NCBI RefSeq assembly: GCF_002269255.1
Contig: NZ_CP022823.1
Location: 5,332,001 to 5,396,000 of the forward strand
Source of the DNA: Klebsiella quasivariicola
GTDB taxonomy: Bacteria > Pseudomonadota > Gammaproteobacteria > Enterobacterales > Enterobacteriaceae
Direction of reading: 5' to 3'
Length of the DNA stretch: 64,000 nt
The translations under genes and the position numbers were made by a program. Positions 26,994-34,232 of the stretch are shown piece after piece. Every line of letters starts with the position of its first letter. Positions within the stretch are counted from its first letter, which is position 1. Under the pieces are notes generated by a model. That model did no database searches. It had not been told where the DNA came from and saw nothing but the letters and a program-made list of their open reading frames with translations.

Positions 26994-27275
26994 ATGGCTA
27001 AAACCGCGGCAGCACTGCACATCCTGGTAAAAGAAGAGAAACTGGCGCTCGATCTGCTTGAGCAGCTTAAGAACGGCGCCGATTTCGGCAAGCTGGCAAA
27101 GAAACACTCTATTTGTCCGTCAGGCAAACGCGGCGGCGATCTGGGTGAATTCCGCCAGGGCCAGATGGTACCGGCCTTCGATAAAGTGGTCTTCTCCTGC
27201 CCTGAGCTGGAGCCGACCGGCCCGCTGCATACCCAGTTCGGCTACCACATCATCAAAGTGCTGTACCGCAAGTAA
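26994..27275 (+). CDS. ppiC: PpiC, peptidyl-prolyl cis-trans isomerase C
   Basis: 93 residues from ATG 26994; the longer frame from 26946 adds a segment with no parvulin similarity. It differs from E. coli PpiC (Par10) at only a few positions and has the active-site residues H9, C41, M58 and H85. It is a small cytoplasmic parvulin. It lies 51 bp after its paralogue and could be co-transcribed with it. Confidence 0.94.
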   Translation: MAKTAAALHILVKEEKLALDLLEQLKNGADFGKLAKKHSICPSGKRGGDLGEFRQGQMVPAFDKVVFSCPELEPTGPLHTQFGYHIIKVLYRK

Positions 27276-27293
27276 CCCAGTTAGCACCCTCCA

Positions 27294-27311
27294 AATCTAA
27301 CATGTTAGATT
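27294..27311. promoter_or_regulatory. Palindromic operator candidate O1
   Basis: AATCTAACATGTTAGATT is a perfect 18-bp palindrome just after ppiC. It shares its ACATGT core and flanks with two further palindromes (27381-27398 and 27523-27540) before the MFS gene. The GntR/FCD regulator of the operon is the likely ligand. Confidence 0.6.
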
Positions 27312-27330
27312 AAAAACCCTCTTCCACTTC

Positions 27331-27359
27331 AACCCTGCAACTTTAAAAGAAGCAGGGTT
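27331..27359 (+). terminator. Probable ppiC terminator
   Basis: AACCCTGC (27331-27338) pairs with GCAGGGTT (27352-27359) across a 13-base loop, followed by a short T-rich stretch. It would separate ppiC from the accessory operon. Confidence 0.55.
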
Positions 27360-27380
27360 TCATATTGCGTAAAAATCTTT

Positions 27381-27398
27381 TATCTGACATGTCAAAAA
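27381..27398. promoter_or_regulatory. Palindromic operator candidate O2
   Basis: The perfect core TGACATGTCA (27385-27394) with left flank TATC matches the other two sites. Its centre is 87 bp from O1. Confidence 0.55.
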
Positions 27399-27416
27399 AA
27401 ATCTAAACACCACTTA

Positions 27417-27438
27417 TTTTGTGATTAAAATCACTAAA
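27417..27438 (+). promoter_or_regulatory. CRP-cAMP binding site candidate
   Basis: TGTGA (27420-27424), six bases, then TCACT (27431-27435) is a near-consensus CRP site lying between O2 and O3 upstream of the transporter gene. It suggests catabolite control of the operon. Confidence 0.65.
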
Positions 27439-27522
27439 TAACGTCATCATGATAACAATATTCGTGATCATTGCTGCATTTTAACGCACTCACTGTCGCC
27501 ATCCGGAAATCAACAAGTAAAC

Positions 27523-27540
27523 TACGTGACATGTCAGATT
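27523..27540. promoter_or_regulatory. Palindromic operator candidate O3
   Basis: The perfect core TGACATGTCA (27527-27536) with right flank GATT matches O1. It is 99 bp before the MFS start, close to where the promoter should be. Confidence 0.6.
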
Positions 27541-27638
27541 AAGAAAGGCTACACAACTGACTAAACCCGCATTATCTCCATGCTATGGTGTGGAGGACGT
27601 GTATCAGCACCTCATGACTTTATTCAGGAAGCACGTAT

Positions 27639-28976
27639 ATGAGTCAATCAATACAGCAACAGTCCCTGGATGCAAAAAATGATTTAGAAAAAATCATTGT
27701 AACAAAAACGACCAGGAAACTTGTTCCACTGATGGTCTTAATGTACATCGTGGCATATATAGATCGTCAAAATATTAGTTTTGCTAAATTACAAATGATA
27801 GATAGCCTGGGCTGGAGTGAATCAGCATTTGGCCTCGGTGCATCACTTTTTTTCATTGGCTATTTAGTTTTCAGTGTGCCCGGTAATTTAATTTTATCTA
27901 AAGTAGGAGCAAAACGCTGGTTTACCATCAGTTTATTATCATGGGGAATTATTACCATGGCTCTTTCGTGGACAGAGAAAATGTCCACATTCTATGCCCT
28001 TCGGTTTATTTTAGGTATTGCCGAAGCTAGTTTTTATCCTGGTTTAATTTACTATTCCACCAAATGGTTCCCCTTAAAATACCGTCCACTCATTGTTGGT
28101 TTTTTAGTCACCGCCAGCATGGTGGCAAATATGATTGGCGCCCCAATTAACGGCTCGCTGCTTAGCATGCACGGCTTTATGGGGCTGGAAGGATGGCAGT
28201 GGCTATTCCTGGCGACTGGAGTGCTTGCGCTTCTGCTAATTGCCCCGGTGCTGCTGTGGTTTCCGCAAGGTCCGGAACAGGCTCGCTTCTTGAACGCAGA
28301 AGAAAAGAACTGGTTGATTAAAAAACTGGCTGCCGAACAGGATGCCAACACCGACAAATCGGTCAATAGCCTGGGTAAGTCGCTGACCGACTGGCGCGTT
28401 CTGGCCCTCGCGCTGGTATACGGATTCATCTGCTTTGGCGCCTACGGTATCAGCTACTGGATGCCGACTATCGTTAAAACCTTCGGTGCTTCGGATATGA
28501 TGAATGGCCTGGTCAATATGATCCCATGGGCGATGGTTATCATCATGCTACGTTGGATAACCAGTAAACCAGAACGTACCGAGAACCCTTATATTAATGT
28601 CGCATTACCTATGTTCACTGCCGCAATATGTCTGCTGCTCTCGGTCTGGACATTCGCCCAGCCGGTTATTAGCTTCATCTGTATTTGCGGCGTTGTATTA
28701 TCAGTATTTGCAATTCAACCCTGCTTCTGGAATCTGACGAAATTCCTTTCAGGCGCAACGGCGGCAGCAGGCATTGCTATTATTAACTCACTGGCAAATC
28801 TGGGTGGATTTTTCGCGCAAAATACTATTCCTCTGGTACGTGACTTAGAAAAAAGCGACTCGGCACCAATGCTATATTTAAGCGCGGTTATGCTGATCGG
28901 CGGGATCGTCACAATCTTAATTATTCGCTGGTTAAAGAATATTGCCATCAAGGACGCCAAACCCGTTACGCTGTGA
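27639..28976 (+). CDS. MFS transporter, probable sugar-acid (anion:cation symporter type)
   Basis: 445 residues with about 12 membrane helices. The motif YIDRQNISFAKLQM in the first helix region and GIAEASFYPGLIYYSTKWFP are typical of the ACS family of the major facilitator superfamily, which moves organic anions such as hexuronates, galactonate and tartrate with protons. It is the first gene of a five-gene block and lies downstream of three related palindromes and a CRP-like site. Codon use in its first half is more AT-rich than neighbouring core genes, a hint of acquisition. The substrate is unknown. Confidence 0.85.
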   Translation: MSQSIQQQSLDAKNDLEKIIVTKTTRKLVPLMVLMYIVAYIDRQNISFAKLQMIDSLGWSESAFGLGASLFFIGYLVFSVPGNLILSKVGAKRWFTISLLSWGIITMALSWTEKMSTFYALRFILGIAEASFYPGLIYYSTKWFPLKYRPLIVGFLVTASMVANMIGAPINGSLLSMHGFMGLEGWQWLFLATGVLALLLIAPVLLWFPQGPEQARFLNAEEKNWLIKKLAAEQDANTDKSVNSLGKSLTDWRVLALALVYGFICFGAYGISYWMPTIVKTFGASDMMNGLVNMIPWAMVIIMLRWITSKPERTENPYINVALPMFTAAICLLLSVWTFAQPVISFICICGVVLSVFAIQPCFWNLTKFLSGATAAAGIAIINSLANLGGFFAQNTIPLVRDLEKSDSAPMLYLSAVMLIGGIVTILIIRWLKNIAIKDAKPVTL

Positions 28977-29091
28977 TGATATAAAGCCTAAGCAAAATAC
29001 TCATTAATTTCACATCCCGCCTTCAGGATGCGGCGAACTACAGTCGTAGAAATTAAAACACTTAATTTTATAATTAAGAGCGGTAGATATT

Positions 29092-30051
29092 ATGAAGAAG
29101 ATAGTTGTTATTGAACCCGGATATTTAAATTATTCTGCAGAAGAAAGTATTTTACAGAATTGGGATCCGCAGTTTGTTGTTGTTCCAGCAAACGCCTCGC
29201 TGGAAGAGAAGCTGCGCCAGGTAAGCAATGCTGACGCCATCATGGTCCGCGAAGCAACCGTCAGTCGCCCTATGATTGAAGCGATGCAGCAATGCCGCGT
29301 TATCGTGCGCTACGGCGTCGGCGTAGACAATATCGATAGCCAGGCCGCCAGGGAAAAAGGCATTTACGTTGCTAACGTACCGGACTACGGCTCGGAAGAT
29401 GTTGCTGAGCACGCTCTGGCGCTGCTCCTGGCCGCAACGCGCCGCATCGCCACTCGCAACCGTGATGTTCGCGATGGTCAGTGGGACATTGGCCAGCGCG
29501 AACCCATGTTCCGCCTGGCAGGAAAAATTCTCGGCGTCGTCGGCTTTGGCCGAATCTCCCGCTGCTTTGTGCAAAAAGCATCAGGGATCGGTTTTAAGCG
29601 CATCCTGGTAGTCGATCCGCTGCTTACCGATGAGCAGGCTTTACAGGCCGGCGTGACGCGAGTCAGCCTTGATACGCTGTGCCATGAAGCGGACTTCATC
29701 TCCCTTCACGCTCCGTTAACCCCGGACACCCATCACCTTATCGGCGAAGCCGAACTGGCCAAAATGAAGCCCAGCGCCGTACTGGTCAATACCTCGCGCG
29801 GCGGGCTTATCGATGAGCAAGCGCTGATCAACGCCCTGCTACAACAACGTATTTTCGCTGCCGGACTCGACGTTTTTGAATCCGAACCCCTCAGTGCAAA
29901 AAGTCCATTACTGCAAATGGAGAACACCTTATGCACGGACCACACCGCCTGGTTTACCGAAGAGTCGGTAGTCGAGCTGCAAAGTAAAGCCGCGCATGAA
30001 GTGCGTCGGGCATTTGAAGGCGAGCATCCGCTTAATTGGGTTAATCCATAA
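29092..30051 (+). CDS. NAD-dependent 2-hydroxyacid dehydrogenase (PGDH/CtBP-like)
   Basis: 319 residues, D-isomer-specific 2-hydroxyacid dehydrogenase family. The NAD-binding loop is GVVGFGRISR (148-157) with D175 in LVVDP indicating NAD+ preference. The catalytic set R236 (NTSRGG), E265 (FESEP) and H284 (TDHTAW) has the usual spacing. The sequence is closest in feel to phosphoglycerate dehydrogenase-like proteins without the C-terminal ACT domain. It lies 115 bp after the MFS gene and 31 bp before the RraA-like gene. It probably interconverts a 2-hydroxy and a 2-keto sugar acid; the substrate is not known. Confidence 0.85.
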   Translation: MKKIVVIEPGYLNYSAEESILQNWDPQFVVVPANASLEEKLRQVSNADAIMVREATVSRPMIEAMQQCRVIVRYGVGVDNIDSQAAREKGIYVANVPDYGSEDVAEHALALLLAATRRIATRNRDVRDGQWDIGQREPMFRLAGKILGVVGFGRISRCFVQKASGIGFKRILVVDPLLTDEQALQAGVTRVSLDTLCHEADFISLHAPLTPDTHHLIGEAELAKMKPSAVLVNTSRGGLIDEQALINALLQQRIFAAGLDVFESEPLSAKSPLLQMENTLCTDHTAWFTEESVVELQSKAAHEVRRAFEGEHPLNWVNP

Positions 30052-30082
30052 ATTCGCATTCGCTATAAAGAGAGGAAGTGTT

Positions 30083-30739
30083 ATGTACAGCAAAGATATT
30101 ATCGACGGTTTTCGCGCTATTTTCTCGACCGCTTCCGTCGCTGACGCCTGCGATCAGATCCTGGGCAAAACGATGTTCCTGCCTTTTGAAATCAAAAACC
30201 GCATCAACGACAAGAAAATCGTTGGCCCGGCCGTCACTATTTATGAAGACGTCACCGACGAAAAACTGCCACCGCAGCATGCGCTGGACGCCATTGACGA
30301 ATCCGCCAGCGGTTCGGTCATCGTCATTACCGGCAACCCGTCGCTGGAAACCGTTGCCGTCTGGGGCGGGCTAATGACCGCCGGGGCTGTTGTCAATAAA
30401 CATGAGGCCGCAGTGTTGAACGGCGGCGTCCGTGACCTGGCGGAGATCCGTCGCGATTACGATTTCCCGGTTTACGCCAAGACCGTAACCCCAGGCACTA
30501 CGCTTGGTCGCTTCAAGACCATTTCAGCCAACCAGCCCGTCACCATCGGCGATGTCACGGTGAATCCAGGGGATTTGATTGTTGGGGATATCGACGGCGT
30601 GGTGTGCGTACCGCAGGCGGTCGCTGCCGAAGTCTTAGCGCTGGCGCAATCCATTGATATCCGCGAGCTGGAACAGGCTAAACTGATTATTCAGTCCGGT
30701 TCTCTGCGTGAAGGCCTGGCGAAATACGGCCGAATCTAA
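30083..30739 (+). CDS. RraA-fold protein (HMG/CHA aldolase or decarboxylase-like)
   Basis: 218 residues from ATG 30083 (MYSKDIIDGF), preceded by AGAGGAAG. It matches the RraA-like fold, which includes class II 4-hydroxy-4-methyl-2-oxoglutarate/4-carboxy-4-hydroxy-2-oxoadipate aldolases with oxaloacetate decarboxylase side activity, as well as the RNase E inhibitor RraA. The signature NGGVRD (113-118) has R117 and D118 for pyruvate and metal binding, and WGGLMT (94-99) and PGDLIVGD are family features. The operon context, with a dehydrogenase and a keto-sugar kinase, favours a pyruvate-releasing aldolase or lyase over an RNase regulator. Confidence 0.8.
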   Translation: MYSKDIIDGFRAIFSTASVADACDQILGKTMFLPFEIKNRINDKKIVGPAVTIYEDVTDEKLPPQHALDAIDESASGSVIVITGNPSLETVAVWGGLMTAGAVVNKHEAAVLNGGVRDLAEIRRDYDFPVYAKTVTPGTTLGRFKTISANQPVTIGDVTVNPGDLIVGDIDGVVCVPQAVAAEVLALAQSIDIRELEQAKLIIQSGSLREGLAKYGRI

Positions 30740-30805
30740 TTATCCCAGACGCCATCAGCCAAACCGGCTGATGGCGAGCCTGGACACTATCACATGGAGA
30801 ACGCA

Positions 30806-31744
30806 ATGAAGCAGTTCGATATTCTTTCATTTGGTGAACCCCTTTTCGAATTCAATCAACTTCCCACGGAGCATTCTGAGCAGCATTACCTCAGCGGATT
30901 TGGCGGCGATACATCGAATTTCGCCATTAGCGCGGCGCGACAGGGCGCTAAAGTTGCCATGTTAACCCAACTCGGCGATGACGTATTTGGGCAGAATTTC
31001 CGCGCATTATGGGATGCAGAAAAGGTCAATCATCAATGGGTTTACACGCATAAAACTGCCCCGACGGGGATCTATTTTATTTCGCACAATGAACAAGGCC
31101 ACCACTTTACTTTTTATCGTAAAGGCTCTGCGGCCTCAACGATGACTGTCGATGATATCAATGAGTCCGCCATTGCCGCCGCGCGCTTATTTCACAGTTC
31201 AGCCATCACGCACGCCATTGGCAATAACGTCAGCGATGCGCTTTTTCACGCCATTGAACTGTGCCAAAAGCACCAAACGCTGATTTCCTTCGACACCAAT
31301 CTGCGGCTCAAACTGTGGCCGTTAGCCCGCGCTCGCGCCATCATTCATGAAACCATACGCCACGTAGATTACTGCATGCCTAGCCTCGACGAGGCTCGTC
31401 TGCTAACCGGCAAGCATCACGCAGATGAAATTACGGATTTCTATCTGCAGCTCGGGGCAAAGAATGTGGTGTTAAAAATGGGCGCGGAAGGCGCGATGTT
31501 CGCCAATGAGAACCGGCGGGTTATCTACTCAGGCCATAAAGTCGCCGCCGTCGACGCGACCGGGGCCGGAGACTGCTTCTCGGGCGCGTTTCTTTATCGC
31601 ATTATCAAAGGCGATTCGCCGGAAGATGCGCTGTGCTACGCCAACGCCGCCGCCGCGCTGACAACAACCGGTTATGGCGCCGTCGCGCCTATTCCTCGCC
31701 AACAACAAGTAAAGGCATTTCTCCAGCAAACCGAACAACAGTAA
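30806..31744 (+). CDS. PfkB-family sugar kinase, 2-keto-3-deoxygluconate kinase-like
   Basis: 312 residues from ATG 30806; GGAG lies 6 bases upstream, which favours it over the ATG at 30794. It is a ribokinase/PfkB protein: substrate loop GGDTSN (33-38), YRKGSAAS (104-111), FDTNLR (162-167) and the anion-hole/catalytic motif DATGAGD (250-256) with D256 as base. GGDT, PTGIYF and YRKGSAAS are typical of 2-keto-3-deoxygluconate kinases. It would phosphorylate a 2-keto-3-deoxy or related sugar acid with ATP. It follows the RraA-like gene by 66 bp. Confidence 0.82.
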   Translation: MKQFDILSFGEPLFEFNQLPTEHSEQHYLSGFGGDTSNFAISAARQGAKVAMLTQLGDDVFGQNFRALWDAEKVNHQWVYTHKTAPTGIYFISHNEQGHHFTFYRKGSAASTMTVDDINESAIAAARLFHSSAITHAIGNNVSDALFHAIELCQKHQTLISFDTNLRLKLWPLARARAIIHETIRHVDYCMPSLDEARLLTGKHHADEITDFYLQLGAKNVVLKMGAEGAMFANENRRVIYSGHKVAAVDATGAGDCFSGAFLYRIIKGDSPEDALCYANAAAALTTTGYGAVAPIPRQQQVKAFLQQTEQQ

Positions 31745-31790
31745 TTTATGCCGCGCCTGACAGCGCGGCGCTTTACCACTTACATCTGCT

Positions 31791-31808
31791 ATGGCAACTT
31801 GTTGCCAT
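31791..31808. repeat. Inverted repeat upstream of the GntR gene
   Basis: ATGGCAAC, TT, GTTGCCAT forms a perfect 18-bp inverted repeat 90 bp before the regulator start. It is unlike the ACATGT operators. It could be an operator or a small hairpin. Confidence 0.45.
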
Positions 31809-31897
31809 ATATCATTTCCCCATTCTCTCAAATTTGTTATACAGTCACCTCTGCAACTGTTCATCACTATCGTTAACTGCCGGAATTTTCAATCAAT

Positions 31898-32533
31898 ATG
31901 ACAACGGACTTACTAAAAGACGTTATTTATCGTCGTATCAGAGATATGATCATTAACGGCACGTTACCAATGGGTGGGAAAATATCGGAATCCGCACTCG
32001 CAACACGCCTCTCATCAACCAAGGCCCCCGTACGCGATGCGCTTCGCCGTTTGCAAAGCGAAGGGTTAGTTCATATTCGCCCGAAAAGCGGGACATTTGT
32101 ATTTAATCTAAATGACATTGAATTCAACGCGTTACTAGAGTTTCGTTACATTGTCGAAGCCAAAGCCCTGGAGCTTTCTTTACAACATAATCCGCGTCAG
32201 TTGGTACAAGCCTTATCCTCCAACCTTGACCACATGACTTATTGTCTCGAGAACAGTGCCACGCACGAATATATACGCCTCGATAATCTGTTTCATGAAG
32301 CGTTGTTCACTTATTGCGGAAACTCTTATTTACAGCAATCATACGTCTTAATCTCTGCTCAAATGGCGACAATACGTAACTACCTGGGTAGCAACAACGA
32401 ACATATGCACCGCTCCCATCAACAACATGTTGCTATCATTCAGGCGATTCAGGACGGCAATGCAGCGAACGCGTTAAACGAGCTACAAAAACATATCCTG
32501 CCAGACAAAGGCGCTTACTGGGGGCAGTTCTAA
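31898..32533 (+). CDS. GntR-family regulator with FCD domain
   Basis: 211 residues. The N-terminal GntR winged HTH spans about 1-70 (YRRIRDMIINGTLPMGGKIS, then APVRDALRRLQSEGLV). The C-terminal FCD domain keeps the four metal-binding positions D129, H133, H177 and H199. FCD regulators respond to sugar acids or other carboxylates. It is 153 bp after the kinase in the same direction and is the natural candidate to bind the three palindromes at 27294-27540. The last bases of the gene repeat part of the ilvC terminator. Confidence 0.85.
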   Translation: MTTDLLKDVIYRRIRDMIINGTLPMGGKISESALATRLSSTKAPVRDALRRLQSEGLVHIRPKSGTFVFNLNDIEFNALLEFRYIVEAKALELSLQHNPRQLVQALSSNLDHMTYCLENSATHEYIRLDNLFHEALFTYCGNSYLQQSYVLISAQMATIRNYLGSNNEHMHRSHQQHVAIIQAIQDGNAANALNELQKHILPDKGAYWGQF

Positions 32534-32550
32534 GCAATCGTCTCTGCGTA

Positions 32551-32585
32551 TAAAAAAGGCCCAGTAGCAAGGCGCTTACTGGGCC
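32551..32585 (-). terminator. ilvC terminator
   Basis: On the minus strand GGCCCAGTAAGC pairs with GCTACTGGGCC and is followed by a run of Ts (plus-strand A run at 32552-32557), 20 bases after the ilvC stop. Confidence 0.85.
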
Positions 32586-32604
32586 GGATGGTAATGACGG
32601 TCTA

Positions 32605-34080
32605 TTAGCCGGCGACCGCAATACGCTTCATATCAGTCATATAACCGCGCAGTTTTTTGCCCACTTCTTCGATTGCGTGGCTGCGAATCGCTTCGTTCAC
32701 GTCACGCAGCTGGGCGTTATCTACTGCGCCTTCGGCAATCGCCGTGCCCAGGTCGCCCGTCTGCAGGGTAGTCATGAACTCTTTCAGCAGCGGTACGCAA
32801 GCGTAAGAGAACAGGTAGTTACCGTATTCAGCGGTATCGGAGATAACCACGTTCATCTCATACAGACGCTTACGGGCGATGGTGTTGGCGATCAGCGGCA
32901 GCTCATGCAGTGATTCGTAATAAGCAGACTCTTCGATAATACCGGAGGCCACCATGGTTTCGAAGGCCAGCTCAACGCCCGCTTTCACCATCGCGATCAT
33001 CAGAACGCCTTTATCGAAGTACTCCTGCTCGCCGATTTTGCCTTCATACTGCGGCGCGGTTTCGAAAGCAGTTTTGCCGGTCTCTTCACGCCAGGTCAGC
33101 AGTTTCTTATCATCGTTCGCCCAGTCTGCCATCATACCGGAGGAGAATTCGCCGGAGATGATGTCGTCCATGTGTTTCTGGAACAGCGGCGCCATGATCT
33201 CTTTCAGCTGCTCGGACAGCGCATAAGCGCGCAGTTTCGCCGGGTTAGAGAGGCGATCCATCATCAGGGTAATACCGCCCTGCTTCAGCGCTTCGGTGAT
33301 GGTTTCCCAGCCGAACTGAATCAGTTTTTCTGCATACGCCGGATCGGTACCTTCCGCCACCAGCTTGTCGAAGCACAGCAGAGAACCCGCCTGCAGCATG
33401 CCGCAGAGAATAGTCTGCTCGCCCATCAGGTCAGATTTCACTTCTGCCACGAAGGAAGATTCCAGAACGCCTGCACGGTGGCCGCCAGTCGCCGCCGCCC
33501 ATGCTTTGGCAATGGCCATGCCTTCGCCTTTCGGGTCGTTTTCCGGATGGACAGCGATAAGCGTCGGTACGCCGAAACCGCGTTTGTACTCTTCACGAAC
33601 CTCGGTGCCCGGGCACTTCGGCGCGACCATCACCACGGTGATGTCTTTACGGATCTGCTCGCCCACTTCCACGATGTTGAAGCCGTGGGAATAACCCAGC
33701 GCCGCACCGTCTTTCATCAGCGGCTGTACGGAACGCACAACGTCTGAATGCTGTTTGTCCGGCGTCAGGTTGACCACCAGGTCCGCCTGCGGGATCAGCT
33801 CTTCATAGGTTCCGACTTTGAAGCCGTTTTCCGTCGCTTTACGCCAGGAGGCGCGCTTCTCAGCGATCGCTTCCTTGCGCAGCGCATAGGAGATATCCAG
33901 GCCGGAATCACGCATGTTCAGACCCTGGTTCAGGCCCTGTGCGCCGCAGCCGACGATGACCACTTTTTTACCCTGAAGGTAGCTTGCGCCATCGGCGAAT
34001 TCGTCGCGCGCCATAAAGCGGCATTTGCCCAGCTGTGCCAGCTGCTGGCGCAGGTTCAGTGTATTAAAGTAGTTAGCCAT
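32605..34080 (-). CDS. ilvC: Ketol-acid reductoisomerase (class II)
   Basis: 491 residues from ATG 34080 (MANYFNTLNLRQQL), nearly identical to E. coli IlvC; the longer frame to 34215 is not used. It converts acetolactate and acetohydroxybutyrate to the dihydroxy acids with NADPH and Mg2+, the second common step of valine and isoleucine synthesis. The Rossmann motif VVIVGCGAQGLNQGLN is followed by the long class II form with two knotted helical domains. It is divergent from ilvY, its activator. Confidence 0.97.
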   Translation of the reverse strand: MANYFNTLNLRQQLAQLGKCRFMARDEFADGASYLQGKKVVIVGCGAQGLNQGLNMRDSGLDISYALRKEAIAEKRASWRKATENGFKVGTYEELIPQADLVVNLTPDKQHSDVVRSVQPLMKDGAALGYSHGFNIVEVGEQIRKDITVVMVAPKCPGTEVREEYKRGFGVPTLIAVHPENDPKGEGMAIAKAWAAATGGHRAGVLESSFVAEVKSDLMGEQTILCGMLQAGSLLCFDKLVAEGTDPAYAEKLIQFGWETITEALKQGGITLMMDRLSNPAKLRAYALSEQLKEIMAPLFQKHMDDIISGEFSSGMMADWANDDKKLLTWREETGKTAFETAPQYEGKIGEQEYFDKGVLMIAMVKAGVELAFETMVASGIIEESAYYESLHELPLIANTIARKRLYEMNVVISDTAEYGNYLFSYACVPLLKEFMTTLQTGDLGTAIAEGAVDNAQLRDVNEAIRSHAIEEVGKKLRGYMTDMKRIAVAG

Positions 34081-34143
34081 GTCTGTAACTCCGTGATGTT
34101 GTGTCGTACTTATTGTTCGGTTCGCTTTTGCGAGAATGAACTT

Positions 34144-34172
34144 ACTATATGACAGGAATTTTATTGCGGAAA
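34144..34172 (-). promoter_or_regulatory. ilvC promoter, IlvY-dependent (candidate)
   Basis: TATAGT (34144-34149, minus strand) is a good -10 box, while the hexamer 17 bp upstream (TTTCCG) is poor, as expected for a promoter that needs an activator. The 152-bp ilvC-ilvY spacer must hold the tandem IlvY operators known from E. coli; I could not fix their edges. Confidence 0.45.
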
Positions 34173-34232
34173 TTGATATATTCACAACGTCACGTTGCAT
34201 TTTATGAAATATCAAACCGGGGAGTACGTGCC

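Noticed and set aside
27294..27540. The three palindromes as a CRISPR array
   Set aside because: Spacing is uneven (87 and 142 bp), only three short copies exist and no cas gene is near.
27276..32604. Accessory operon as a prophage, integron or transposon
   Set aside because: No integrase, transposase, terminal inverted repeats or tRNA attachment site was seen at either end.
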